A stretch of DNA of 64,000 nt from Ahaetulla prasina (GCF_028640845.1 NC_080541.1:33881935-33945934); one strand, 5' to 3'. Positions 43,085-56,856 are shown, counted from the stretch's first letter. Program-made: numbers and translations. Notes: generated from the letters alone by a model not told the origin.

Positions 43085-45607
43085 TTGAGTCTCCCATCTC
43101 TAGTGCAGAGGATTCAAACACAAATTCATAGCCAATTATTGAGCACACCACATGAAAACATTGATACCTTGTGTTTTGTTCAGTAACCTCAGTAATAAAT
43201 CAGCTATTTTTTGCTTTCTTGAATCACATGCTGTCTGATATTGTATGTGTTCCTTTCCACTGGATTATGGTCAAGGAGGAGGAAGAGATGCATTGCATTT
43301 GTCTTGCCTTTTCTCTGAGAACTGTGTGAGTGCAAACTCCAACTGCAGGTTTCAGCAAAAATTATATAACTGTATTGTTGATCTTTAAAATTTAGAGTAC
43401 TTGAAAAATAACAGAACACTTATAATCATTTGTTACATACACAGGTAGAATCGCACAAAAACAGGCAAGATTTTGGATGAGATTTTAGCAATTTGGAGGG
43501 AGGTTTGAACCTTACTTTATATATTCATTGACAATCATGCCAAGATTGTCTAGTTCCTGAGGAAATTATAAATAAGGAAGGCAGATTGTTTTAGTTTACT
43601 TGAACTTGAACTCTTCAAGTACATTTTAAAAATATTTTGAACAATTCTGGAGAACTCAAAAGCTTATTTAATGCTTTGCAGTACAGTTAGTTCTAATAAT
43701 ATATTATTCCAGTTTATATCCAGCTTATATAAGGTACAACAATCTCAATAGATTGCAGCAGTAGATCAAGATTGGATGGGCTGGAACCCTAAATTAGGTT
43801 GGTCCTGGATAAGATATTGTCAGAGAATCTCAGAAGGCAACAGTAGCAAACCAGTACTGCTGCCTGGAAAACCAAATGGCTGTATCTACATGGTGACCTT
43901 ACCCATCTTTTTTGACACAGGAATTGAATAGTCCATTCTCTAATACCTATATCATATATAATATACCATATCATCATCATCTGCAAAGACTGCATGTAAT
44001 TAATTAAATACAAACATTTCAACATGTAATAAAATTAGAATAGAGAAGTCAACATAAGTGCAATTATCTAATATTACTATACTATTTAACCAATAGCACA
44101 GTATCATGGCTGTGCTGTTAGAAGGCAGTTACTGGTTAATAGTGCAGTATCATGGTTAGAAGGGGAAATACTAGATTTGCCTAGCAGGCCATTCCCCTTC
44201 TAATAAAATATTATCCTATTGTTTCCTTTCATTATATTTAATTAATATAGTTATTATATACTAATGCTTATATATATGCTTATATATTGTATAGTTATTT
44301 CATGCTTATGCTTATATATACTGTGTGACAAAAATAAATAAATAAAAAATATTATTTCCTTGTCAAATTTAAAAAGCAGGATAACAGCATGTGCAAATTT
44401 TCTTCCACAAGAGTGTCTCAAAATCTTCCTTTGAGTAAATGAAGGGCAGAGCATTGAGTCTAGGAATTATGAAAGCTCTTTTAGAAGGTGGATATAAAAT
44501 GTTGTTGAAACGATTACCATAGCATAACAATCTTCTCATCAACTATACCATACAAGGAAGAATAGCCTCTCAGATCTCTCTGTACATAACAATATCTAAA
44601 TAGCACTATTTCACAGTAATATATTTGATGTCTCTGATACATAAACAAAGTCATAATAGGCCACTAAAGATGCTGTTTTGTTCTACAGTTATATTGTTTA
44701 ACTTCGTCATACAATATCCGGACATAATTTTCACTATTCTGTAGCTTGCCGTTTTTTAAATCTATGCAAGAGCTCATAGCAAAGTAAGTGGTACATTGGC
44801 TGACAGAGTGTGTTTATCTGACAGGATAGTGCCATCAGCTGGCCAATTCAATATATTGGTGGATTTTGCTGAAAAATTCAGACAGCTGCACATTATCAAA
44901 TATAAACTGAATTATATATGGTTGTTTGTGGTCAAAAATGTGGACCTGAACAACTAAATACAATTCTCTGTCCTCTTGGGTAAAGTTAATCTGGACTCTT
45001 GATGTCAATCACTAGTTACTATGTTCAGAATTGCTAGTTCATGGTTCATTCTTACATGTAGCATCATGTACTGTGTAGAATCAAACTAAGCTAATCTCTG
45101 CCTGTTGCATAATTTATTTGGGAGCTAAGGGGGAAACCTTTCAAACTTCTTTTTAAAACACAAGGGAAATTGGGAAGCCCAGGGTAAGAAAAATAATAAC
45201 AAAAACTAAAATATTTTTGCTACATTTAGAACTAGTCTTCTTCTACTTGCTAGACAAGAAACGTACTGAAGTGCATACCTGAAAAAGATAGAACTATAGG
45301 CAACCTAATATGGAAAAGCGCACTTTAGAAATGGAATAGAAAAAAACATCAACTCTAATATTGTTTCAATAGTGATTGGACGATTAATAGCGGTGATGTC
45401 ATCCATTTTTGCTGTCTAGAAGCACTTGTCTGTCCATTCTTCTGATGGCCAACTGAGCAGTTCAATGAAGCCCTCAGTCACAATGCATAGGCATTGCTGG
45501 CATAGGCAATTCCATTTGTGTGAACCCATTCACGATCCTTTGTAAGACATAGTTGATTAGTTGATGTGTGGTGTAAAATCAGTCTGTAATGGTTGCTTAA
45601 GTAAAAA
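43085..45607. other. A/T-rich intergenic, nothing secure
   Basis: A local duplication of AGT(A/G)CAGTATCATGG-type sequence occurs at 44096-44160 (two copies about 45 bp apart). No gene or repeat family identified. Confidence 0.5.
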
Positions 45608-45753
45608 AAGAAGAAGAAGAAGAGGAGGAGGAGGAGGAGGAGGAGGAGGAGAAAGAAGGAGAAGAAGAAGAAGAAGGAGAAGAAGAAGAAGAGGAGGAGG
45701 AGGAGGAGGAGGAGGAGGAGGAGGAGGAGGAGGAGGAGGAGGAGGAAGAGAAA
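45608..45753. repeat. (GAA)n/(GGA)n purine tract
   Basis: About 146 bp of nearly pure purine on the + strand, alternating blocks of AGA/GAA and GGA. Such mirror-type purine tracts can form triplex DNA. Confidence 0.95.
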
Positions 45754-46382
45754 AACCATAGTTAAATTTTGTGCTTAAAACCGGTCTTTGTAGATCAGAG
45801 GAAAAGATGCTGAAAACTGAATTGACTTCATTAGATTAAAAGGAAACAACTCTTTCATGAGGAAAGCTTATGACGTCTGAGGCTTTTTAGTGCAGGAAAA
45901 ATATGAGTAAATAGGTACTGTTAGAGGTGTCTAATGCCATGCATGATAGAGAAAATTAATAGGGTGTTTTTTTTCCCTCTCTCCTTCTTTCAAGATATTA
46001 CAACAAGGAGTCATCGGATGAAGTTAATTAATGGGCCATTTAGCTTCTCTTCTTGAAGCCAAATAGATGTTATTACCTCATGCAATCAGATTATGTCCAA
46101 AAACCTCTTCCTTGGAAAAAAATTATGTAAACCATGTGGCTGTCTGGGAGGGAGGAATGGATTTCATTAATATTCAGATATATGTCAGTATCATGTTGGT
46201 GGAAATTTTGATATGAAAGCCAATGTGATGTAGTGGCAAGGATCAGGAATATAGAATAAGAGCAAGGAGATCCAGGTTTAGTTCCCACTGTAACTACGGT
46301 ACAGGAGCTCCTGCCTCCCAGATTTTGTGTAATAAAATGAAAAAAGCGTTTGGCAGAAAGGAAGACAGAAATTGAACAAATA
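45754..46382. other. intergenic, holds a SINE head
   Basis: Only the degenerate SINE at 46204-46300 is recognised. Confidence 0.5.
46204..46300 (+). mobile_element. degenerate Sauria-type SINE head
   Basis: GCCAATGTGATGTAGTGGCA followed by a box B-like CCAGGTTTAGTTCCCACTG matches the head of the SINE at 18578. Confidence 0.5.
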
Positions 46383-46964
46383 CCATATTTTTTGGAGTAT
46401 AAGATGCACTGGAGTATAAGATGCACCTTAGTTTTTGGGGAGGAAAATAGGAAAAAAAATTCTGCCTACCAGGTATTCATCTGGCTAGCGTCTTTAACCT
46501 GGTCAGCTTCAGCACATTAGTTCACTCGGTTTTGAGGTTAGGGCTGGTTGGGTCTAAAAAACAGCTTCAAAAGCACAGCTGATTGTCGGAAGGAGCTCCA
46601 GTGAATAAAGCAGGCGAAGCACAAAAGGGGTAAGAGAAGGCAGCAGCTGTTCCGGGTAACTATTTTGGGCACCGCGTGTTGCGTTTTCAGCCTCCAAATG
46701 CATTGTGTTTTTGGGCGGCAATCGGTGGCAATGTGCTTTGGCAATCCCCGAAGCCCTGAAGGGTTCTCAAACAGAGCGTTTGGAGGCTGAAAACGCGATG
46801 CATGGAGCCCAAAAACACAAGCCATTGTCGGTAGCAATCTCTGCAGCCAGGAAGAGGATGTGCGAAGGCCTAAGGGTGGGGGCCGGCAAGTGGGCAGAGT
46901 TACATTTGGAGTATTCCCTCCTTTAGGAGGAAAAAAAATGTGTCTTATACTCCAAAAAATATGG
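46383..46964. mobile_element. DNA transposon derivative with TA-flanked inverted ends
   Basis: The left end CCATATTTTTTGGAGTATAA and the right end TTATACTCCAAAAAATATGG are exact inverted repeats, with TA outside each (46381-46382, 46965-46966). GAGTATAAGATGCAC is repeated at the left side. No transposase frame. Confidence 0.75.
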
Positions 46965-46966
46965 TA

Positions 46967-48239
46967 TGTCAAATATGGCTCTGCTCCATATTCATATGTT
47001 GGGATAATCATTAAGGTAATATAAATACAATAAATCACCCATTCAACCAGCAAACCTGCATCTGTTTAGAGGCTCTTAAAACTGTTGTCCTTTTCCAACA
47101 GAGACTATGCTTTGGTAATAACTGTAGGATTCACTTCATACTGTCACTCTATTTGTAAGAGAGAAAAAGCTATTGCTATAACTGCCTGTCATGGAGATCA
47201 GTGTTATTTCTCCATCTTAGTGACCTTGAAGCACCTGTGAACTACTATTCCCAAAACTCTTATCAAGCACAGGCATTTCAGATTAAGAAAGGATGGATTA
47301 GATATACCAAGGTGATCATATTTCCATGACATAACCTGTGCTGTGGTATCTGGACAGTTGTTACATGATAAGAAAGCCTTAAAGCTCTCCCAATGAGCAA
47401 ACAATCCACCTCCCAAACAAATATATAGATAGAGAAGTATAGTACACTCTTCTCTTGGAGTAGTATAGGGTCCAGCCACATCACCATAGCAATAAGACAT
47501 AGACCACTAATAACTCCATGCAAGATTTCCAGATCATCATTCTCATTGCATCAGCAGTTCAAAGGCCCAGATGATTTAAGGGCCAAAAATACTCACTCCA
47601 AATCAAGTTAGTCCATCTGGAATGTGACAGATTGCAGAGTCTGCCAATGATTGTTGATCAAAGAAAACCCCTCCTCTCTCTACATGAGGGATTCGAGCAA
47701 CAGAGAAAAAGAGAGTGCTTTGTGGAACTGCAAAATTAAAAATGAAACAAAGAACCTAAAGGGAGTCCAGCTTTGATATTGATACCATGGATTTTAGAGT
47801 TTATTTACTCTTATTTCTTTTAACCCTTAGAGAGTCTCTCAAAGCTGCTCTTAGAAGTACACAGGAACACTGAATTAAATAAACAGGAGAGAAAATAAGA
47901 TCCAGACAATGACTTATCAACCTTCTTGTAAAATGTGATCATGCACTGGCCAAGCTATTGAGGAGGAAGGCTGGAATAATAAAATACTGGAGTAGAAAAT
48001 ACGCTGATTAGCTTTCCCATACTTGGGAAAGAAAAAGCACTTTGAAAAAGGGAATTCAAACTTGCCTTCAAAAGTCCAGGTCCAAAAAACATGCAAGATA
48101 TCTACAGGAAATGTAGTTAATATTTTTGTATTGTTATTTTTTTTGCACATGCAAAAAAAGGTGAATGTACTTTTTGGGGGATATGGGAAGAATCTGAGGG
48201 TGGTTGGTTAAGGGCAGAACCAGTTAAAGAAGTTAGCTT
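46967..48239. other. intergenic, nothing recognised
   Basis: No coding or repeat family identified. Part of it may be more of the decayed LINE that becomes visible at 48240. Confidence 0.45.
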
Positions 48240-49380
48240 AACCAACACGATTGCATATTACTACACCAAGGGTCAGCAGCTTAAATGGACTCAGTTGTGA
48301 GTTTGCAGAAGCTGTGAGCTTGCTAAAGCAACACAAGGTGGATATTGGGTGCATACAAGAGGTACAGGTGAAACTCAAAAAATTAGAATATCATGCAAAA
48401 GTTCATTTATTTCAGTAATGCAAGGCTTGAACTATCTCGCTTTGCATGTAATGAGTCTATCATATATTAGTTTTACCTTTTAACTTGCATTACTGAAATA
48501 AATGAACTTTTGCACGATATTCTAATTTTTCGAGTTTCACCTGTATGTTGGAAAGTCCCAAAGTCCCATGATATCAACGAAGGATACAAATTAATCTACC
48601 ATACTGCGTCCAGTAACTAAGGTATGGCTACCATAGTAAATTCTAACATGTGCAGCCATGTTGCTGAGATCCATCAATACTCAATCACTTTATCTCATCT
48701 GTCATCAACACTGCTGCCCATCAATTTTCTTGGTCTATGCTCACAAACTAGGTGTGATAAGAAAAGAAAGAACAGTTTTGGATGAAACTATAAAATTGTA
48801 TATCTGCATGCCTGGAATTAGTCTTGTTGCTTCTCTGCAATGACCTAAATGAAAATGTCAGGACATGGCATGGATATGTAAATCACCTAACTGAACCTGG
48901 TTGCTATATCAGATCATATGAAATGATCCAAGAAGCAGATCTTACATCTTGCAGGAAAAGAAGGAAGAGGAGAAGAATTTGCACGATGTCACTGGAAAGG
49001 CCAAGGCAGAATTGGAGCCTTTTCTACTTATCTACATGACTACATGTAGATATATTTATCAAGATTACTTGTAGAAGCCAAACACAAATGCTATTGCATT
49101 TGTTTTAAGTGAAATGCAGTAAAGGCAAATGTTGGCAGCATGACTGGAAACCAAAAAAATCATAAAAAGATTACTCACCAAAGTTGACCATCAGTTGTCA
49201 TTTTCTGGGCTATGGAATGTTCTTTTGGAGGGGAAAATGGAAAACTAGACTGAAGAAGATTAGAGATGCCTGAAATAAGGAATCAACAGCTGATTGGCTT
49301 CCCAAGCAGATGGACTTCATCATGAATCATTATTTTGTAAGTGAGCAAATTGCAGCTTAGGTGAGTGAGAAACTGCACTC
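48240..49380 (+). mobile_element. decayed RTE/BovB-like LINE, endonuclease region
   Basis: Translation near 48270-48360 reads VSSLNG then LLKQHKVDIGCIQE, resembling the apurinic endonuclease start of RTE/BovB elements (KVDIACIQET). Beyond the inserted MITE at 48365-48543 it resumes with KSHDINEGYKLIY. Later pieces (NDLNENVRTWHGYV near 48840) fit the GDLNGHVG motif. Many stops. Confidence 0.5.
48365..48543. mobile_element. mariner-like MITE, nearly a full palindrome
   Basis: Starts CAGGTGAAACTCAAAAAATT, ends AATTTTTCGAGTTTCACCTG, with TA on both sides (48363-48364, 48544-48545). The arms ATTCAGTAATGC-type are inverted over about 60 bp. Inserted in the RTE/BovB-like fragment. Confidence 0.85.
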
Positions 49381-49804
49381 TCTCTACCAGATGCCCTGCC
49401 AAAGACTTTTTTTAATGGCATTATCTCGATTTTCTGATAAGATATAGAGCAGATGTTATATGAGAAGTAAACACGAAAGCAAGAGATCAAAAGCAAATAA
49501 CTTTAATAAAAACTCATAAAATGAAATGAAGACAGCAGCAAATTAAACAGTGCAGTCGTTATATTATTGTCTGACTGGCCTTCCTCTTAGACTCTAGATA
49601 CCCTGCCAAGTTTTTCTGCAGACGCTGCCCGGAAATCAAGATGAAATTAGCTGTGCTTGGCTGCTGTTGTTGCTGCAATATTCGTATAAATTTGGAAGAC
49701 TAAGCTTTCTCCGTCTCTGTGTTCCCAACCCTGTGCTATTGAAATGCATTGAATGTATAAGAGAACCTCTCCCTCTAAATATCCAAATTAAGATTAGAGC
49801 TGAA

Positions 49805-50190
49805 ATCCTATTCTATTCTATTGGATCCTTCAGTCTCAAAAGACTATGGTATTGTGCTCTGGAAACAGCATCTAGTGTGGCTAAAAAGGCCAATTCAAGA
49901 CTGGCAATCCCTTCCACACTGAGGGCAGATACATTCTGTCCCCTGCCCAGCCCCCAGATTTCGCTGGTTCCGGGACTGCCTCTTTGCCTCAGCCTGCTGA
50001 ACAAATGTCTCTTCGAATTGGAGAAGGCCATGCTGTGTCTTTAGCTTCCAAGATGAACAATCGGAGGTCAAGGTTTCCCAGTTGTTAATGTCCATTCCTA
50101 TGGCCTTTAGGTCCCTCTTGCAGATATCCTTATATCGCAGCTGTGATCTCCCTCTGAGGCGCTTTCTCTGCACTAATTCTCCATACAGGA
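49805..50190 (-). mobile_element. LINE C-terminal fragment with a zinc-finger-like motif
   Basis: The reverse strand encodes RKRLRGRSQLRYKDICKRDL, then a QHGLLQFEETFVQQAEAKRQ stretch and CICPQCGRDCQS, a cysteine pair pattern seen at the end of several vertebrate non-LTR element ORFs. The family was not identified. Its downstream end near 49805-49821 contains two AATAG-type units. Confidence 0.55.
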
Positions 50191-51662
50191 GATCCTATAA
50201 CTGACATCTATCTAAGTATTGTACATGTAGTAAGTAATATATGTAGTAAGTGTCGCTTACTGTGGTATGAAGCCACTCTGTTGTTTTGTGAGGACATGTC
50301 CTCCAAACGTGGTCTACATTTTAAGGCCAGCCCTTCCTAACACAGGCTGAAGCTTGGCTAAGATGTTTCAGCATGAAAGCTGTGTTTTCCATCTTATGCC
50401 AGAAGACAGGGCAGGCACCTATTGTAGGTGCATGGAAAAGGAGTCTTCAAGGTGTGCAGCCCATTAGGTGTGCAGACCAAAACCTCAGCTCCATAGGAAG
50501 GCTAGCGAAAGTGGTTATAATACAGGAAGAGAATCTTGCAAGTCTGATTTTGCTGTACCTTCTCCTCCTTTCTATAGTTCAGTGAATTAGGGAGGCACCT
50601 GCCTGATCCACTTCCAACTGTTATCTTGTTGTTCTGAACTTGAAAAGTGTCTCAGCCTCTTTTGCCTAGGTAACATTTCCTGTATTTCTCCATCAGGGTC
50701 ATTTTGTTTACCCACTACTATAGTAAGTCAGAGATCTGTTATATACCATCGGTCTGCCACAGAAGAAGCCCGCTGGGCTCTTCACTTCTATGGACATTTT
50801 TTCTGCTAAAGGGACTTGACATTTCACTTGCATAGATTTTTTTAGACATATGATGCATAGGAATCAAGGTTGATACTATGACTATAACTTTTAAAAAATC
50901 ATGATAAGATTTCAACTCCTGTTCAGGATTAAAGGACTTCCAGAGAATTATAAAATCATAGACTTAGAAGGCACTGAAGAGATCAAACCCAAACTCCTGC
51001 ACATTGCAGAATTCACTAAGTAGGCTAAAGTAGGTTGAATAGTTATCTACTAGGGATGGCCCTGGTAGATAACAACTATTCAGCCTATTTTGAAAATCTC
51101 CAGTGAAGGGGAAGAAGCCACTTGATGAGGTAACCAAGAAGCTTAAAGCTCCCTCAGTAAAGCCCCAGGGCTGGGCAGAGCAGAATTTTTTGGGGGGTGG
51201 GGGTGGTAGATGACTGTGTGCTTTATTATTCCAATCAGAAGTGGCAGCCAGAAGATACAAGAGTGCCGGATAGATTATCAGTTTACAAATGGAAAGCTGG
51301 TAAAAAGCCACCAAACAGGTATAGATGGAATTGTCTGGACAGATTTGCAATTTTTATTTTTTAAAATAGTTTTCACCTTAAACTATTCTCTTCCTATGTG
51401 TGTATATTCTATATTTTAATTCTGTAAGTAATTCTTTGCATTAAATCTTTATTTTGGAACCAGGTCTGGAAATCCCACTGACATCTATAAATACAAGTTT
51501 AATCTCCAATTTCTAGTTTTTAATCCCCAAGGAAAATCTAATCTCCAGATTGTTGCCCAATGTATTTCTCTGGCCCAAAAGTTGATTTTTAAAGAGATTT
51601 TTTTTGGGGGGGGGAATATTGGAAATGTAGGCTGCTAATAGATAAGGTTTGTTTGCCTGTAA
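50191..51662. other. intergenic, one old CR1-like trace
   Basis: The segment 50191-50590 may be upstream sequence of the LINE whose C-terminus lies at 49805-50190. Otherwise only the weak CR1-like trace at 50950-51130. Confidence 0.4.
50950..51130 (-). mobile_element. old CR1-like fragment
   Basis: Reverse-strand resemblance to the CR1 3' end (AGACTTAGAAGGCACTGAAG, then AAAATCTCCAGTG). Heavily decayed. Confidence 0.4.
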
Positions 51663-51920
51663 GGGCCTCTGGTGGCTCAGACTGCTAAGACAGTCTGTTA
51701 TTAACACAGCTGCTTGCAATTACTGCAGGTTCAAGTCTCACCAGGCCCAAGGTTGACTCAGCCTTCCATCCTTTATAAGGTAGGTAAAATGAAGACCCAG
51801 ATTGTTGGGGGCAATAAATTGACTTTGTATATAATATGCAAATGGATGAAGACTATTGCTTGACACAGTGTAAGCCGCCCTGAGTCTTCGGAGAAGGGCG
51901 GGATATAAATGTAAATTTAA
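51663..51920 (+). mobile_element. tRNA-derived SINE with L2-type tail
   Basis: Box A region GGTGGCTCAGACTG, box B GGTTCAAGTCT at 51728-51738, the shared body, and the tail GCCGCCCTGAGTC...GGGCGGGATATAAATG. Closely similar to the copy at 2681-2945. Confidence 0.85.
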
Positions 51921-54079
51921 AAAAATGTACATCTCTGGGAATAGGTATTTTTGAGGATTTGGGACCCAAAACATAATCTCTTGCTTACCGATGTTTTTTG
52001 TTTTGATTATTGTAGTTTTATCACCTTGACAGGTCAAATTTGTTCCACTCCAAGTCACAAAACAGGTTTGACTTCATGTCAAAGATTTGTTTTCTCTCAC
52101 AAAGCCATCTGTCCTCTTGGTATACTGTATACTTTTGTTTTTTCTGGGGAATGCTTGATTATTATTTCTTGAGCGACAGCAGGAAAATCTTCCATATTCT
52201 GCTGTTTTCAAAAGGTTCAAAGTTTCCTAAAGACTTAAAATTACACCTATGGGCTTAAATGAAATAAAAATAGATGTTTACATAATATCAGTTCTATTGC
52301 CTTTTAATTTATTTAGTTCTGATAAAAATCTAGAAAGTTACTACATATGGAAAACTATGGTTATGTGACAAAATTAGAATAGCAAAAGAATCTCTGTTAA
52401 GTGTTGATAGAATACTAGGTCTGCATCAGATAAATACTTGCACATTCTGGAATTTGGGAATGTCTTGGGAATGTTGCGTCTTAGGATGCACTACTTTCTC
52501 TGTTGTTCATATTTCTTTGAATCTCATAGCTTTATGAAGCTAATGATCACACTGGATAAAATAATGATAAAGAACTTGTTGACACATATAAGGATAGCTA
52601 CTTCTTGTGTTTCATGGGGATGGTGCTGGGTTTTCTTTGCATTATTCCTATTTACTTTTACTTACTACTTATATTATTTCTGCTTACTCTTTTCATTTTT
52701 CTTACCACAAAAGTGCAGGGAATATTTTCCTATTTTTCAGGAGTTCTGTTAATAGAATCCAAAGGCAGGGTCAGAGGAAGCTCTAAAAAGCTACTAAAGT
52801 GGAGATTTTAGCTACATTTAATCTTGGGGCCATAAATTAGCAGATTATATTGTCAAATATATTTCTTGAGACTAATTAAATAATTATGAATCATACTAAT
52901 GTTAGACAGGTTTTGTGATATGGACTTTTGGCAACATAAATTCTATCCTTTGTCTCAGCAGGTAGCAGCAACAGCTGCCCAGACTTGACAAGGTTTGTAA
53001 ATTAAGCAGGACTGGGTCTGGTTAATTTGTGATGGGAAATTAAATCAAAAACATATCCTGAAAGAAGATAACGACAGATAACTTCAATATTGCTGCCAAG
53101 AATACAGCATGGCATAACCATGAAATCATAATGAATCAAACTTGGTTTGGGGAATTGATTTAAAATCTCTCCTTTACTTTGACTTTGTTATTTGCTTACA
53201 GCTTCTGCTTCTGCTTTGGCTGACTCTTTGTAATAACTATAGGGAATATTGGCTACATTATTAACAGCAAGGGTTTGTATACAAGCTGCAGTTGCATATG
53301 ACCCAGGGCAATGTCACCCAGATTTAGCTCAGGGCTTAAATGAAATATCATTTTTCAGCTTGACTGTTCCGTGTCAATCAGTTGCCCATTAGGATCTAAA
53401 TGCAGAGGAAAAGGATGCTGAACAAGTCAGCGGAGAAGAACTTCTAAGCAACTCTCAACCATCTGTTTGTATCAACCCAGGAATTATTGGAAAGACAAGG
53501 ATACACAAAGTAAAGCAGGACCATCTGTCAGCTGCCAAGAAGACAATTCAGTGTCCAATACAGGCAAAGAGTAGAAAGAATTGAGGCCGAAAGTCTGCTT
53601 CATTCTTAAGACCTCAAAAACTGGGTTCTGCCAATTTTTCTGCCAAAAGCCTGCCAATCATCTCAGAGGAAAGAGTCTTATTATTTTTCCCTCCCAGGAT
53701 TTCATATTGCCAAGTTGTCTTTCTACCACCATGTCGGTTTTTCTGTAGCTTAAATGTTCTCTATTGTACATTTCTCGATCACTTTTTTATTAATCAGAGT
53801 TTTCTGTCTCAACTATAGGAATCTTATCTTCTTAAAGGATTGTCAATCTGTTTTGCCATGTCAGGCACGTACCTCATCATTTAGCTAAGGTTATTTTGTG
53901 CATTCCGTGGTTGTGTGGTGTATGGTGGTGGGTTTCTGATGGGTGAGTGCTAGGAAGTCTGAGTATTCTGACCTTGGAGGGAAGTCTAAAAGAGTCCGGT
54001 CGTGGGATTAGAGGGAGAATAAAGGGCAGGTAATGCCATCGTAGTTGTGACAGGGAAAGATAAAGTGGGAAGTCATTTT
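51921..54079. other. intergenic, nothing recognised
   Basis: No coding or repeat family identified. Confidence 0.5.
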
Positions 54080-55560
54080 AGTGGGTAACAGTCATGTCTT
54101 GTCCTCAGTGTTCACTCCTGGTACCAAATGATCGCATTCTTGGTGATTCTGAGCTCCAGCTGTTACCTGTAAATGCCAGGTTGGTTTGTAATAACCTCAT
54201 CCATGATTTTGTCAGGGTGCTGACCTAACATATAGATAATCCTGGTTTAGTGACTGCCTTCTATAGCAATTTTGAAAATACAACGGTGATGAAAATGCAA
54301 CAAGACTTCTCATTTTGACCTTCACAGGTCTATAAAGCAAAGTAAAGTTGAAGGAAGATAAGCATAGCCACGTGAAGTTATTTGTACTGAATCTAATCCC
54401 AATTCCTGAGTTAGTGGACAAAGTCTTCCGAAGTTTGGTCCACTGTTTATTAGACCCAGGTCCTTCCTGCATGTCAAAAGCAATTCAGGTGGTGACCTAT
54501 AATTAGGTGTGTGGTGGCAATGCAGAAGACCATTGCGCCAAGGAGTTTACGGTCGTATTTTGATTTTTACTTCACATTAAGAAAAATCTAGTTTAGAACT
54601 CATTCACAGCTAACCTGTTTTTCACTCCCGTTTGCTGAATAAAGAAAGGGGGCGGGAAGCTCCAAATAGCTTCAAAAATGAAAGTCTCAGACTTTTGGTT
54701 CACATCCCAGAGTCATGTGTCATCCGGTCAAGGTCAGGTCTTGCAGTCTCATAACCATAGTAGGGCATGAAGCTGTGGTGCCAGGTTTTGATAAAATCCT
54801 TGAGGTTGTTATTTGTGGGAACTTCTGCATAGAAACTAGCATTAGGCGCTGTGGAAGCTGTCTATCCTTGGGCTACATCTGCTGTCATTATTAAGGAGTT
54901 CTTAACAGGTTGTAAGAGATTGGGATGTCGTCTTGCTTTGCATGTATGCTTTTAAATGTTTTATTGAGTTAATAATAAAGCTTAAAACCATTGTTTCTGG
55001 ATACAAAATAAGCAATGGCCTGGACACCTATCACTGCCCTAATATCTGGCAAAACAAGGTGTCAGGCTTTCAGGAGGCAGCAGTGGTGTTCCTTTTTCTC
55101 ATGTGGCCATTGTTGGATTCATCTCTTGTCAGTTATTGTCCAGGCTCCCATATTCCCTTTATTGGAAAGGTTGAGAAAATAGTCAAACAACAATTGCAAC
55201 TCTTGGAAAACAAATCTGGATCTGTTGCAGTCAAGTTTCATGTCAGGCTATGATATGGAGCCTATATCAAGATCATACTTGTTGATGACCTTTAGCAGAG
55301 TTAGGAAGGTGTATCACTCCTTGATCTCTCGTGGCTTTAAATACTATCAACCACAGTATTATTTTTTTTTTACTTCTACTCCTTCTACAGGGAAGTAGAA
55401 GTGGTTGTGTGCACAGCCCCTCATTTGTGAGGGACCAAAGGGCTCAACATTCTCATCCCTGTTTAACATGTGGCTGAGTTGACCCATGAGTTCTAGGACT
55501 GGTGTCATCAGTATGTTGTAAATCTGTCATGACCATCTCCTAGTCTCTGAAAAGTCCTGA
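54080..55560 (+). mobile_element. decayed L2-like LINE, endonuclease to RT region
   Basis: Weak but ordered protein similarity to L2-type LINEs: a CSVFTPGTK...ELQLLPVNAR stretch near 54110-54180, IPFIGKVEKIVKQQLQ near 55150-55195, an LVDDL-like segment near 55277 and a DLSWL...INH-like segment near 55322. A GPKGSTFSSLFN-like segment follows near 55433. Many stops and shifts; an old copy. Confidence 0.5.
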
Positions 55561-56659
55561 GCCAGACAGATATTCATCAAAGGTAAGAATAGCTTCCCAA
55601 CCGTATCAATTTCAAAGAACCAAGATACGAGTTGTGAATGAAGTTGCAGTGGCACTGACAGAATTGCAGAAAAGTAGAATTTCAAATCATGGATTAATCT
55701 TATCCTGGGATTACATTCTGGTGCATCCAGATCACTATGAATCACTCTCAGATGGGGAAGCTACAGTCCAATTTGTAAATATGCTTGTAAGCATTGTTGA
55801 CATATCTTAAGGGGAGGCATTTCTTTTTATTGTGCAAGCAGACCCTGATGCCCTTAAAGAGTTTTGGCAGCATTAGCTATGGCTAGAACAGAACTCAAAA
55901 CATTGAGAGAAAGCAATGCAGAAGTGCCAGGCTCACATCCACATCCAAGTCATAAATAGACGTATTGAAAAGCTTTTGGCAAAGATGCCTGGCCAGCCAT
56001 TCCCACTAGCCCTCCCCTCCTGATCCCATTTTTGACGTCCAGCTGGCCAAGCTTGTCACCTGATGGTTGACAGCATGGAATCTAGTTTGCTGCTTGAATT
56101 GCAAACTATCAGTTCTTCAAACCACTGCATATTTGTAGCTGTTTGGTATTGTATTCTATTGTTTTGTACAATACCAATCAAAATACAACAGAAAGCAGAG
56201 AGTGCCAATAATTTTAATTGTATTTTTCCCCTCTTCAGGCTGATTGAAGAAGAGTTTCAAACACATTTTTGAGAAGAGGATGTGAAATTCAGGTTAAGCT
56301 TTTCTTCCAGAAGGCAGAGCCCAACAGGGAAATTCCAATGAACTAGCCATAACTACTTTTCCTTAAAGGTGCATTGCTTTAAAAGAAAAAAAATATTACA
56401 TGTAATATGGAATCTCTCAATATGAATTAACAAATCAATTTATTTTTCCACAAAAAAAGTTTTTATATTCTTTGTACTATTAGTATACTTTTATTCTGGC
56501 AATTACTTTTTCTTTGAATCTCTGTCTCCTATTGTTAATGCTAAAAGACCATTACTTTGTAATAATATATTAAAACAGTAACATAATTATATCGTATAAA
56601 AGACTTATAAAAGAGAACCCTAGCCCATTATAAAGTGCTATATGGAGAAAAAAACATTC
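55561..56659. other. intergenic, nothing secure
   Basis: The left part may be further decayed L2-like sequence. The remainder has no recognised feature. Confidence 0.45.
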
Positions 56660-56667
56660 TACTAAAC

Positions 56668-56856
56668 CAATAGTCCCCAACCTTTTGGGCACTGGGGACT
56701 TGTTCCATGGAGATAGGTTTTTCTGAAGACCGGAGGGGGACATAGTTTTATGTGCTGCCTGCATCCCGCGAATGGAGCTTTGCTTGTTTGCTCAGCCTGG
56801 TTTCTGGCATGCCGCAGCCCAGTACTAGTCCATGGAGCAGGGATTGGGGACTCCTG
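56668..56856. mobile_element. hAT-like MITE with perfect 8-bp target duplication
   Basis: Starts CAATAGTCCCCAACCTTTTG, ends GGATTGGGGACTCCTG, flanked by TACTAAAC (56660-56667 and 56857-56864). Same group as 22116-22279. Confidence 0.88.

Noticed and set aside
45478..45761. Poly-Leu/Phe and Arg/Gly frames
   Set aside because: Both strands are open only because of the GAA/GGA purine tract.
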